Assembly (NCBI GenBank): GCA_964593795.1
Contig: CAZQJC010000327.1
Location: 1-64,000, forward strand
Reading direction: 5' to 3'
DNA from: JAHFDS01 sp964593795
Lineage (GTDB): Bacteria > Myxococcota_A > Polyangia > JAHFDS01
DNA: 64,000 nt
Under the pieces are notes generated by a model. It was not told where the DNA came from. It worked only from the letters and a program-made list of their open reading frames with translations, and ran no database searches. Numbering within the stretch: the first letter of the stretch is position 1; each line of letters opens with the position of its first letter. The position numbers and the translations under genes are program-made. Positions 25,378 through 33,685 of the stretch are shown here, one piece after another.

Positions 25378-26568
25378 CTACGGACGCTTCGCGTACCAGA
25401 GGTCGTCGTCCGCCGTCGCGCGGGTGGTGACGAAGACGAGCTCGCAGCCGTCGGGCGAGATCGCGACGCCCTTGTCGGCGCCGGAGGAGTTGACGGAGGC
25501 GATCGCGGCGGGCGTGCCGAAGTTGTCGGTCGTCCGCGTGCGGCGCGCGACAAAGAGATCGAGGCTCGCGATGCGGTTCGACGAGAAGACGAGCGTCAGG
25601 CCATCGGCGGAGGTGGTCGCGCCGAACTCGCGGGCGCTCGAGTTGACGCCGAAGAGGAGCGTCGGCGCCGAGAACGTGCCCGCGGCGCGGCTCCAGGTCG
25701 AGCTCCAGAGATCGAGCATGGTGGAGCCCGGGCGGTCGCTCGAGAAGACGAGCGTGCCGTCGCCCCAGAGCCACACGTCCGAGTCGGCCGAGTCGGAGGA
25801 GAGGGCCGTGACCACCGTCGGCGTGCCGAACGTCCCCGTCGGGCTCGTGCGGGTGGCGGTCCAGATGTTCGCGCCCCCGGGGACGCCGGCGCCCGTACGC
25901 TCCGACGTGAAGAAGGCGACCAGGCCGTCGCGCGTGGTGGTGAGGCCATAGTCGATGCCGGTCGAGTTGACGCCGCCGACCAGCGCCGGCGGGCCGAACT
26001 GGCCAGGACCCATTCGCGTGGCCGCATAGATGTCGTAGCTGCCGACCCCGCCCGCGCGCGTCGAGGCGAAGTAGAGCGTCTGTCCGTCGGGCGAGAACGA
26101 GGGCGATGCGTCCTGGGTCGTCGTGTTGAGCGTCGTCAGCGGCACCGGTGCGCCGAAGTCGGCGGCGAGGTTGCAGGCGGGCGGCGGCCCCACCGGGGCA
26201 TCGGGCATGCGGGGCGCATCGGCCATGCGGGGCGCGTCCGGCATGCGGGGCGCGTCGGCCATGCGGGGCGCGTCTGGAGACGAGCCGCCGCTGCCGGCAC
26301 CTGCGGCGCCCGCGTCGCGCCTGCCGCCACTGCCGGCGCCCCCGGCCCCCCCGCTCGAGCCGGCCGCGGCCGCGTCACGTGGGCTACCCGCGGCGCCCGC
26401 GTCGGGGATCATGGCGGAGCCGGCGTTGCCGCCGCTGCCCCCGGCGGAGCCGTCGCGGATCGCGGAGCCCCCGGCCCCGGCGTTGCCGCCGCTGCCCCCC
26501 GAGGCCTCGGGCTGCGCGGCGGCGCAGGCACCGAAGAGAGCGAGACCGATCAGGGGTGACCAGCGCAA
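25378..26568 (-). CDS. PD40/TolB-like beta-propeller lipoprotein
   Basis: About 396 residues from a TTG at 26568 that puts a lipoprotein signal peptide (LIGLALFGAC, cysteine near residue 15) at the N-terminus; the frame stays open far upstream, so the start is uncertain. Then come a Gly/Ser/Asp-rich linker, six or so (R)MxDAP repeats near 115-140, and a propeller with blades of the form SPDGQTLYFAS, TTRDGLVAFFTS, GDGTLVFSSDR, SADGLTLVFSS and SPDGCELVFVT. Cell-surface binding protein of unknown ligand. The linker and MPDAPR repeats are shared with the metallopeptidase lipoprotein at 12243. Confidence 0.82.
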   Translation of the reverse strand: MRWSPLIGLALFGACAAAQPEASGGSGGNAGAGGSAIRDGSAGGSGGNAGSAMIPDAGAAGSPRDAAAAGSSGGAGGAGSGGRRDAGAAGAGSGGSSPDAPRMADAPRMPDAPRMADAPRMPDAPVGPPPACNLAADFGAPVPLTTLNTTTQDASPSFSPDGQTLYFASTRAGGVGSYDIYAATRMGPGQFGPPALVGGVNSTGIDYGLTTTRDGLVAFFTSERTGAGVPGGANIWTATRTSPTGTFGTPTVVTALSSDSADSDVWLWGDGTLVFSSDRPGSTMLDLWSSTWSRAAGTFSAPTLLFGVNSSAREFGATTSADGLTLVFSSNRIASLDLFVARRTRTTDNFGTPAAIASVNSSGADKGVAISPDGCELVFVTTRATADDDLWYAKRP

Positions 26569-26670
26569 CCCCTGGATGGTAGCGCGAGGACGCGCACGAG
26601 CACGAGGACGAGCGCGGGCCCGATCGGAAAGGGGTGACGGCCGGCACGCGGGGGTATGATGGAGGAGCAC

Positions 26671-28269
26671 ATGGGCGCGGCCGACGATCACCTCGCGCAC
26701 GTGGTTGCCTTCGCCGGTGGCAAGGGCGGCGTGGGGAAGTCTTTGCTCGCCGCAAACGTCGGCATTTTCCTGGCGCAGCTCGGCAAGCGCGTGATCCTGC
26801 TCGACGCCGCGCTCGGCGGCGCCAACCTGCACAACTGCCTCGGCGAGGCGCGCCCGAAGAAGAGCCTGCAGCGCCTCCTCAACGGCGAGGTCTCGAGCGT
26901 CCGCGAGTGCCTCGCGGAGACGCAGATCGGCAACCTCTCGCTGCTCGGCCTCGACTTCGACGACGCCGCCTGGCAGACGCCCAAGCCCGCGCGCCGCCAC
27001 CGCCTGCTCGAGGAGATCCGCCGGCTCGACTGCGACTTCCTCGTCATCGACCTCGCGCCGGCGACCAACTGGGCCGGCCTCGACCTCTTCGCGCTCGCCG
27101 ACTGCGGCATCGTCGTCACCGTCCCCGAGCCGCCCGCCGTCGAGGCCACCTACCGCTTCATCCTCTCGGCCTTCCTCCGCCGCGTGCGCCGGATCGACGG
27201 CATCCCGCAGCTCCTGTCGCGCATCCGCCGCGAGGGCGGCGCGTCGCCCGGGCCGCTCGAGCTGCACCAGCGCGCGCTCACCGAGAGCCCCGAGCTCGCC
27301 GCGGCCGTGCGCACCGAGATGGCCGCGCTCAGGCCGCACGTCGTCGTCAACATCACGCGCTCGCGCGCGGACCTCGACCTCGGCACGCAGCTCCAGAGCG
27401 CGGCGCGGCGCGTCCTCGGCCTGCCGGTCGACTACTTCGGCTACGCCGAGAGCGACGACGCGGTCCTGCTCGCCGTGCGCAAGCGCCGCCCCGTGGTCGT
27501 CGAGCACCCCGAGTCGAAGTTCGCGAAGAACACCGAGCGCATCGCGCGCCGCATCCTCGCCGATCAGGCGGACCGCAACCCCAGCGCCTGGATCCCGCCC
27601 TTGCCGGCCGAGCAGACGCACTACGAGGTCCTCGAGGCCGAGCCCGGCGCGAGCGAGGAGGAGCTCCGCCGCGCGCACCGGCGCCTCAAGGAGACCTTCG
27701 ACGACGACGCGCTCGCCGTCTGCGGCCTCTGCCCGCCCGAGCGGCTCGAGCAGATCCGCGCGCCGCTGCAGGAGGCCTACGACGTGCTCCTCGATCCGGT
27801 GCGCCGGCACCGCTACGACGTGGAGCGCTTCCCCGAAGGGCAGCCGCGCCGAAAGGCACCGCCCCAGGCGCGCACGGGCGAGTTCGAGCAGCGCTCCATC
27901 TCCCAGGTCACGATGGTCCCGAGCGCGCCCCCTGGGACGCCGCTGCCCGTGCTGCCGCCCCCCGAGCGCCCCGACAAGCCGGCCGCGCCCCCGCCGCCGG
28001 AGCTCGAGATCGCGCCGGACGCGGAGTTCACGGGGCCGCTCCTGCGGCGCGTGCGCGAGGCCCGCGGCGTCGAGCTCGACGACATCGCGCAGCGCACGAA
28101 GATCAGCGCGGCGCACCTGCGCGCCATCGAGGCCGAGCAGTACGACAAGCTGCCCGCGCCGGTGTACGTGCGCGGCTTCGTCGTCGAGCTGGCCAAGGTC
28201 CTCAAGCTCGACCCCGCGCGCGTCGCGACCTCCTACCTCCGCCGCCTGCCACCCCGCGACGATCGCTGA
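26671..28269 (+). CDS. MinD/FlhG-type ATPase fused to a J-like domain and a RodZ-type HTH
   Basis: About 532 residues. Residues 10-280 form a ParA/MinD ATPase with the deviant Walker A GGKGGVGKS, LLDAALGGANLHNCLG and DFLVIDLAPATNWAG; the style is closest to FlhG/MinD. Residues about 320-395 (THYEVLEAEPGASEEELRRAHRRLKE...LLDPVRRHRYD) resemble a DnaJ domain without the HPD motif. A Pro-rich linker leads to a cro/RodZ-like helix-turn-helix (about 450-515, LLRRVREARGVELDDIAQRTKIS). It may position polar or motility machinery; that is inference. The ATG at 26671 is preceded by GGAGGAG and by TATGAT (26655-26660). Confidence 0.85.
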   Translation: MGAADDHLAHVVAFAGGKGGVGKSLLAANVGIFLAQLGKRVILLDAALGGANLHNCLGEARPKKSLQRLLNGEVSSVRECLAETQIGNLSLLGLDFDDAAWQTPKPARRHRLLEEIRRLDCDFLVIDLAPATNWAGLDLFALADCGIVVTVPEPPAVEATYRFILSAFLRRVRRIDGIPQLLSRIRREGGASPGPLELHQRALTESPELAAAVRTEMAALRPHVVVNITRSRADLDLGTQLQSAARRVLGLPVDYFGYAESDDAVLLAVRKRRPVVVEHPESKFAKNTERIARRILADQADRNPSAWIPPLPAEQTHYEVLEAEPGASEEELRRAHRRLKETFDDDALAVCGLCPPERLEQIRAPLQEAYDVLLDPVRRHRYDVERFPEGQPRRKAPPQARTGEFEQRSISQVTMVPSAPPGTPLPVLPPPERPDKPAAPPPPELEIAPDAEFTGPLLRRVREARGVELDDIAQRTKISAAHLRAIEAEQYDKLPAPVYVRGFVVELAKVLKLDPARVATSYLRRLPPRDDR

Positions 28270-28310
28270 ATTTCGCGCTCGAGGAGGCGCGTGTTACGAT
28301 GGGGCCGCTC

Positions 28311-28574
28311 ATGGCGCTCATCGAGAAGCCCGACCGTGCCCGGCAGCTCGCTCGCGCGATCGCGTCGGACCTGTCCCTCTACCACGAGAAGAAGATCCTC
28401 GAGGGCATCGAGAACGACTCCCTGTTCTCGGTGATGACGGACGAGATCCAGGAGGGCCGCGCGCTCTTCAAGAGCCGCGTCACCCCCGACATCTACGCGC
28501 TCGGCCTGTACGAGCGTGCGCTCGTAGACGTGCTCCTCAAGTCCAAGGGGCACATCAAGTCCAAGCTCTGGTAG
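28311..28574 (+). CDS. small conserved-looking helical protein, unknown
   Basis: 87 residues, helical, ending LLKSKGHIKSKLW. I recognise no family. A TACGAT hexamer (28295-28300, with TG one base upstream) precedes the ATG at 28311 by 10 bases, which favours this start over the ATG at 28299 that overlaps the hexamer. It overlaps or abuts the pseudouridine synthase gene and is preceded after 41 bases by the ATPase fusion gene. Confidence 0.7.
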   Translation: MALIEKPDRARQLARAIASDLSLYHEKKILEGIENDSLFSVMTDEIQEGRALFKSRVTPDIYALGLYERALVDVLLKSKGHIKSKLW

Positions 28575-29536
28575 CGCAGCCGGCGCCCCCACCGAGCGAG
28601 CTCGTCTGCGGCCCCGAGGACGCGGGCACGCGGCTCGATCAGTTCCTCACCGAGCGCCGCCCCGACTTCTCACGCTCGCAGCTCAAGCGCCGCATCGACG
28701 CGGGCGAGGCGCTCGTCAACGGGGCGTCCGCGCGCGCGGGCCAGAAGCTCCACGCGGGCGACGTCGTCACGTTCGCCCCGGCGGCGCCCGAGCCGGTCGG
28801 CCTCGTCGCCGAGGACATCCCGCTCGAGATCGTGCACGAGGACGCGAACCTCGTCGTCCTCGACAAGCCCGCGGGCCTCGTCGTGCACCCGGCCGCGGGC
28901 CACGCGTCGGGCACGCTCGTGCACGCGCTCCTGCACCACGTGGGCGACCTCGCGGGCATCGGCGGCGAGCTCCGCCCGGGCATCGTGCACCGACTCGACA
29001 AGGACACGAGCGGGCTCATGGTCGTGGCCAAGGACGAGCCGACGCTGCTCGCGCTCGCGGCCCAGTGGAAGGCCCACACGATCTCGCGGCGCTACCAGGC
29101 GATCGCGGTCGGCGTGCTGCGCCTCGGCGAGCAGACCGTGCGGACGCTGCACGGCCGCCACCCGACGGACCGCAAGCGCTTCTCGTCGAAGGTCGCGGTC
29201 GGCAAGCCCGCGGTCACGCACCTGCGCGTCGTCGAGCGCTTCGCGGGCGCGACGCTGGTCGAGGCGAGGCTCGAGACCGGCCGCACGCACCAGGTCCGCG
29301 TGCACCTCGCCGACCTCGGCCACGCGCTCGTCGGCGACGAGGTCTACGGGCGCACGCCGCGGGACGAGACGGTTCGGGCGGCCGCGGCCGCGATCGGCCG
29401 CCAGGCCCTGCACGCGATCGAGCTCGGGTTCGACCACCCCGTCACCGGCGCCCGGATGACCTTCCACTCCCGGCCGCCGGCCGACTTCCAGGCCGCCCTC
29501 GAGATCCTCCGAGCAGGCCGGATTTCCGACAAATAA
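28568..29536 (+). CDS. rluD: RluD-type 23S rRNA pseudouridine synthase
   Basis: About 322 residues. An S4 RNA-binding domain (TRLDQFLTERRPDFSRSQLKR...LVNG) leads to the RluA-family catalytic core with GIVHRLDKDTSGL, whose Asp is the catalytic residue, and TGRTHQVRVHL and FDHPVTG. The S4 domain lies in frame upstream of the first GTG (28832), so the true start must be before it, but no ATG, GTG or TTG exists in this frame for at least 180 bases. The CTG at 28568, overlapping the upstream stop codon, is my best guess. The product is cytoplasmic and modifies large-subunit rRNA; the exact paralogue (RluC/D) is not certain. Confidence 0.85.
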   Translation: MVAQPAPPPSELVCGPEDAGTRLDQFLTERRPDFSRSQLKRRIDAGEALVNGASARAGQKLHAGDVVTFAPAAPEPVGLVAEDIPLEIVHEDANLVVLDKPAGLVVHPAAGHASGTLVHALLHHVGDLAGIGGELRPGIVHRLDKDTSGLMVVAKDEPTLLALAAQWKAHTISRRYQAIAVGVLRLGEQTVRTLHGRHPTDRKRFSSKVAVGKPAVTHLRVVERFAGATLVEARLETGRTHQVRVHLADLGHALVGDEVYGRTPRDETVRAAAAAIGRQALHAIELGFDHPVTGARMTFHSRPPADFQAALEILRAGRISDK

Positions 29537-29561
29537 CCACGCCGCGCGCGACGCGCAAGGC

Positions 29562-29589
29562 CTTGACGGCCGCGCGAGCGTGGCCATTT
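29562..29589 (+). promoter_or_regulatory. heat-shock (RpoH-like) promoter for the Hsp20 genes
   Basis: CTTGACG (29562-29568), 13 bases, then GGCCATTT (29582-29589). This is close to the sigma-32 consensus CTTGAAA-N13/14-CCCCATNT, and the next two genes encode small heat-shock proteins, 66 bases downstream. Confidence 0.65.
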
Positions 29590-29655
29590 TGCAGGCCAAG
29601 AGCGCAGGCGTGACGCACGCCGCGGGACGCTCGAGACCCTGACCAGGAGGCCTGC

Positions 29656-30084
29656 ATGTTCCCGTACCTCGGTGACTTCGATCGCACGTTCTCGCTCCTC
29701 GACGAGTTCCGCCGCCGGATGGACCACGCGTTCGAGGGCATCGAGCCCGCGCGGGCGCTCGACGGCCCGCACGCGGCCCTGTTCGACGCCGGCCAGGCGC
29801 TCCGCCTCGAGGTCGAGCTGCCGGGAATGGCCGACAAGGACGTCCAGCTCACGCTCGAGCGCGATGTCCTCACCGTGCGCGGCGAGCGCAAGAGCGACGC
29901 GCCCGAGGGCTATGCGGTGCACCGCCGTGAGCGGACCCCGCTGCGCTTCGCGCGCAGCTTCGCCCTGCCCGCGAAGGTGGACCCGGAGAAGGTGACCGCG
30001 ACGATGTCGAACGGCGTCCTCGTGGTGGAGCTCGGCAAGGCGGCAGAGGCGCAGCCGCGGCAGATCCAGATCAAGGCGAGCTGA
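29656..30084 (+). CDS. Hsp20 small heat-shock protein
   Basis: 142 residues with an alpha-crystallin domain: ALRLEVELPGMADKDVQLTLERDVLTVRGERK and the end strand ATMSNGVLVVELGKA, the conserved G-V-L-x-V/I motif. A holdase chaperone that binds unfolding proteins in the cytoplasm. The ATG has AGGAGG upstream. It is followed after 12 bases by a second Hsp20 gene, so the two form an operon that could make mixed oligomers. Confidence 0.95.
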   Translation: MFPYLGDFDRTFSLLDEFRRRMDHAFEGIEPARALDGPHAALFDAGQALRLEVELPGMADKDVQLTLERDVLTVRGERKSDAPEGYAVHRRERTPLRFARSFALPAKVDPEKVTATMSNGVLVVELGKAAEAQPRQIQIKAS

Positions 30085-30096
30085 AGGAGACGAACC

Positions 30097-30486
30097 ATGA
30101 GCGAGAACACGCTTTGGAAGAAGGAGTCGGCCAGCAAGCCCGGCGCGGAGCCGTTCCGCACGCGCCCCACGCTCGCGCCGGCGGTGGACGTGTACGAGAA
30201 CCCCGAGGAAGTGCTCCTCGTGGCGGATCTGCCGGGCGTCGAGCCGGCGGGGCTGAGCCTCTCGTTCGAGGCCGGCCAGCTGACGCTCGAGGGCAAGCGC
30301 AAGGAGGGCGATCGCGCCGCGCTCGCCGGCGACGGCCGGTCGTACGACTACCGGCGCTCCTTCCTCCTGCCCGAGGGCATCGACGCCTCGAAGATCGCGG
30401 CCGAGCTCAAGGCCGGCATCCTCAAGGTGCACCTGCCCAAGGCCGAGCCGGTGCGGCCGCGGAAGATCGCCGTCAGCGCGTCTTGA
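30097..30486 (+). CDS. second Hsp20 small heat-shock protein
   Basis: 129 residues, alpha-crystallin domain with AVDVYENPEEVLLVADLPG, LEGKRKEG and ELKAGILKVHLPKAEPVRPRKI. Ribosome binding site GAAGGAG before the ATG. Its N-terminal arm differs from the upstream copy, so substrate preference may differ. The end overlaps the convergent ferredoxin gene by 14 bases. Confidence 0.95.
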   Translation: MSENTLWKKESASKPGAEPFRTRPTLAPAVDVYENPEEVLLVADLPGVEPAGLSLSFEAGQLTLEGKRKEGDRAALAGDGRSYDYRRSFLLPEGIDASKIAAELKAGILKVHLPKAEPVRPRKIAVSAS

Positions 30487-30763
30487 CCTCGACGGTGACG
30501 TCGCCGCCCTGCACCGTCGCACGGCACGACAGGCGCACCTTGGTGAGGAAGTAGACGTTGCCGAGGTGCTTCTTCTCGTCGGCGGTGTAGGGCGAGAGGC
30601 TCGGCTCGCCGCCGAGGACCTTGACGCGACAGAGGCCGCACGTGCCCTTGCCGACGCACGAGGTCTCGACGGCGATGCCGTGCTTTCTCGCGAGCTCGAA
30701 CAGGTTGGTGCCGTCGGCGCACTCGACCGAGAGGCCGCTCGGCTGGAAGGTCACGCGGGGCAT
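30473..30763 (-). CDS. [2Fe-2S] ferredoxin
   Basis: 96 residues of the plant/adrenodoxin-type fold. The cluster ligands are C-x5-C-x2-C in TSCVGKGTCGLCRVKV and a fourth Cys in LSCRATV about 30 residues on. Small soluble electron carrier. It lies 22 bases downstream of the peroxiredoxin gene on the same strand, so it may share a transcript with it. Confidence 0.93.
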   Translation of the reverse strand: MPRVTFQPSGLSVECADGTNLFELARKHGIAVETSCVGKGTCGLCRVKVLGGEPSLSPYTADEKKHLGNVYFLTKVRLSCRATVQGGDVTVEVKTR

Positions 30764-30785
30764 GGGCGGCGACGCGCGCGCCCCG

Positions 30786-31493
30786 TCAGAGTGACGCGAG
30801 GACGCTCTCGGCGTTGCCGGCGGCCTTCACGTTCGTCTCGTAGGACAGGACGCTTCCGGACTCGTCGATGACCACGGTCGTGCGCAGCACGCCCTCGAAC
30901 GTCTTGCCGTAGCTCGACTTCAGCCCCCAGGCGCCGTAGGCGCGGTGCACCGAGGCGTCGGCGTCGATGAGGAGCGGGAAGTTGAGGTTGAACTTCTCGC
31001 GGAAGCGCTCGTGGCTGTCGGCGTCGTCGCGCGAGACCCCGAGGACCACCGTGTTCTTGTCGGCGAAGGCCTGCTGGCGATCGCGGAAGTCGCACGCCTG
31101 GATGGTGCAGCCGGGCGTGTCGTCCTTCGGATAGAAGTAGAGGACGACGCGCCTTCCGCGCAGGCCCGAGAGCGAGACCGTCGAGCCGTCGTCGGCTGGT
31201 AGCGAGAACTCGGGCGCGGCGTCGCCGGGCGCGAGCTTGGGCGGCGCGGGCGGGGGCTCGGGAGCCGCGGGCGCGGGCGCCGCGGCGACCACCGGCGCGG
31301 GCTTCTTCTTCGCGGCGGGCTTCTTCGCGGCGGGCTTCTTCGCGGCGGGCTTCTTCTTCGCGGCGGGCTTCTTCTTCGCGGCGGGCTTCTTCTTCGTGGC
31401 GGGCTTCTTCTTCGTGGCGGGCTTCTTCTTCGTGGCGGGCTTCTTCTTCGCGGCGGGCTTCTTCTTCGCGGCGGGCTTCTTCTTCGCGGGCAT
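30786..31493 (-). CDS. peroxiredoxin (PrxQ/BCP) with a long lysine-rich histone-like N-terminal tail
   Basis: 235 residues from the ATG at 31493, which has GGAGG upstream. Residues 1-66 are tandem PAAKKK/PATKKK units, followed by an Ala/Pro linker to about 86. The catalytic domain then starts (LAPGDAAPEFSLPADDG) with the peroxidatic and resolving cysteines in DTPGCTIQAC, the five-residue spacing of PrxQ/BCP. The tail resembles histone H1 and bacterial AlgP/HctA-like tails and may tether a peroxidase to DNA; the fusion is visible, the role is inference. The DNA of the tail is a 15-18 bp tandem repeat that could change copy number. Confidence 0.9.
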   Translation of the reverse strand: MPAKKKPAAKKKPAAKKKPATKKKPATKKKPATKKKPAAKKKPAAKKKPAAKKPAAKKPAAKKKPAPVVAAAPAPAAPEPPPAPPKLAPGDAAPEFSLPADDGSTVSLSGLRGRRVVLYFYPKDDTPGCTIQACDFRDRQQAFADKNTVVLGVSRDDADSHERFREKFNLNFPLLIDADASVHRAYGAWGLKSSYGKTFEGVLRTTVVIDESGSVLSYETNVKAAGNAESVLASL

Positions 31494-31546
31494 CGTGGCC
31501 TCCGTCGGCGAGGGGTGAGCGGAGGGCATGGTAGCATCGGAACCCC

Positions 31547-33685
31547 TTGCACTACCGCGCATGCCCGCTGTGTGAGGCCATCTGCGGCCTCGAGATCGAA
31601 ACCCAGGGTGATCGCGTCGTCTCGATCCGGGGTGACAAGGAGGATCCGCTCTCGCGCGGCTACCTCTGCCCCAAGGCCTACGCCCTCAAGGACCTCCACG
31701 AGGACGCGGATCGCCTGAGAAAGCCCCTCCGGAAGCGCGGGCGCGACTTCGAGGAGGTCTCCTGGGAGACGGCGCTCGCCGAGGCGGGCCAGGGACTCGG
31801 GCGCCTGCGCAAGGCCCACGGCCGGTGGGCGGTCGCGAGCTACCTCGGCAACCCCACCGTGCACAACCTCGGCGCGGGCCTCGGCGCGATCCTCCTGCTG
31901 CGCACGCTGCGCTCGCGCAGCCGCTTCTCCGCGACCACCCTGGACCAGGGCCCGCGGCAGCTCGCGTGCTACTGGATGTACGGCAGCCAGGCCCTCTTGC
32001 CGGTGCCCGACCTCGACCGGACACGCTTCCTCCTCGTCCTCGGCGCGAACCCGGTGGTGTCGAACGGGAGCCTGATGACCGCGCCCGGGATGAAGGGCCG
32101 GCTCGAGGCGATCCGCGCGCGCGGCGGCAAGGTCGTGGTCGTGGATCCGCGGCGCAGCGAGACCGCCGAGGTCGCCGATCAGCACGTCTTCATCCGACCC
32201 GGGACCGACGGCTTCTTCCTCGCGGCGCTGGTGCATGTCCTCTTCGAGGATGGCCTCGTGCGCCTGGGGCGCCTCGAGCCGCACATCCGCGGCGTGGACG
32301 CCGTGCGCGGCGCGACGGCGCCCTTTTCGCCCGAGCGTACGGAGGAACGCACCGGCATCCCGGCGGCGACCGTGCGCGCGCTCGCCCACGCCCTCGCCGA
32401 CGCCGACGGCGGCGCCGTCTACGGCCGCATCGGCACGTGCACGCAGCGGACCGGCACGGTGTCGAGCTGGCTGCAGGACGTCGCGAACATCCTGTGCGGT
32501 CAGCTCGATCGCCCGGGCGGCGTGATGTTCACGACCCCCGCGCTCGACGTGCCGGCCCTGGCGAAGAAGACGGGCCTGGTCGGCCACCAGGGCCTGTGGC
32601 GGTCGCGCGTGCGCGGCGTGCCCGAGTCCCTCGGCGAGCTGCCCACCGCGGTCCTCGCCGAGGAGATCACGACGCCGGGCGACGACCGCATCCGCGGCCT
32701 CATCACGGTCGCGGGCAACCCCGTCCTCTCGTCCCCGTCAGGCGACAAGCTCGCGACGGCGCTCGCCGAGCTCGAGCTCATGGTCTCGGTGGACTTCTAC
32801 GTCAACGAGACCACGCGCCACGCGCACTACATCCTGCCGCCCGTGAGCCCGCTCGAGAAGGACCACGCGGACCTCGCGCTCCACGCGCTCGCCGTGCGGA
32901 ACACGATCCGTTACTCGCCGCGCGTGATCGAGCCCCCGCCCGGCAGCAAGACCGACTGGGACATCCTCTCGGCGCTGGTGCGCCACATCGCGCGCGCGCA
33001 GGGCGCCAAGGCGGCCGTCGAGGCCGAGCTCGCGACCCGGGCGTTCTCGCCGGATCGCGCGCTCGAGCTGCTCCTTCGCACCGGGCCGCACGGCGCCGGG
33101 CTCGGCTCGCTGCTCGGCCGCGGGCTCACGCTCCGAAAGCTCAAGGCCGCGCCGCACGGGATCGACCTCGGTCCCCTCGAGCCGCGCCTGCCGGGCCTGC
33201 TCGGCACGAGCGATCGCAAGATCCAGCTCGCCCCGCCACAGCCGCTCGAGGCGCTGGCGGCGCTCCGGCGCGAGCTCGGCGCGGCGCGCACGACCGGCCT
33301 CGTCCTCGTCGGCCGGCGCGAGCTGCGCACGAACAACTCGTGGATGCACAACTCGCCCTCGCTCACCAAGGGCCCCTCGCGCTGCACGCTCCTCATGCAC
33401 CCCTCCGACGCGGCGGGGCGAGGCATCACCGACGGCGCGCGCGTGCGCGTGCAGAGCCGGGCCGGCGCGGTGGAGGTGCCGGTCTCGCTGACGGACGAGG
33501 TGATGGCGGGGGTCGTCTCGCTGCCGCACGGCTACGGCCACGAGGGGGCGCCGGCGCGCCAGTCGGTCGCCGCCGCCGTGCCGGGCGCGAACGTCAACGT
33601 CCTCACCGACCCCGACGTCCTCGAGCCCCTGTCGGGCACCGCGGTCCTCTCCGGCGTGCCCGTCGACGTCCAGCCCGCGGTGTGA
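31547..33685 (+). CDS. molybdopterin oxidoreductase with [4Fe-4S] site
   Basis: 712 residues. The N-terminus binds a [4Fe-4S] cluster (C-x2-C-x3-C in CPLCEAICG, then GYLCPKA), followed by the MGD-binding domains with GANPVVSNGSL, TVAGNPVLSSPSGD and a C-terminal dinucleotide-binding barrel (RTNNSWMHNSP). It belongs to the formate dehydrogenase/DMSO reductase superfamily; no twin-arginine signal is present, so it should be cytoplasmic. No partner subunits are adjacent. The start is TTG, with TAGCAT ending 9 bases before it. The stop overlaps the next gene. Confidence 0.9.
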   Translation: MHYRACPLCEAICGLEIETQGDRVVSIRGDKEDPLSRGYLCPKAYALKDLHEDADRLRKPLRKRGRDFEEVSWETALAEAGQGLGRLRKAHGRWAVASYLGNPTVHNLGAGLGAILLLRTLRSRSRFSATTLDQGPRQLACYWMYGSQALLPVPDLDRTRFLLVLGANPVVSNGSLMTAPGMKGRLEAIRARGGKVVVVDPRRSETAEVADQHVFIRPGTDGFFLAALVHVLFEDGLVRLGRLEPHIRGVDAVRGATAPFSPERTEERTGIPAATVRALAHALADADGGAVYGRIGTCTQRTGTVSSWLQDVANILCGQLDRPGGVMFTTPALDVPALAKKTGLVGHQGLWRSRVRGVPESLGELPTAVLAEEITTPGDDRIRGLITVAGNPVLSSPSGDKLATALAELELMVSVDFYVNETTRHAHYILPPVSPLEKDHADLALHALAVRNTIRYSPRVIEPPPGSKTDWDILSALVRHIARAQGAKAAVEAELATRAFSPDRALELLLRTGPHGAGLGSLLGRGLTLRKLKAAPHGIDLGPLEPRLPGLLGTSDRKIQLAPPQPLEALAALRRELGAARTTGLVLVGRRELRTNNSWMHNSPSLTKGPSRCTLLMHPSDAAGRGITDGARVRVQSRAGAVEVPVSLTDEVMAGVVSLPHGYGHEGAPARQSVAAAVPGANVNVLTDPDVLEPLSGTAVLSGVPVDVQPAV

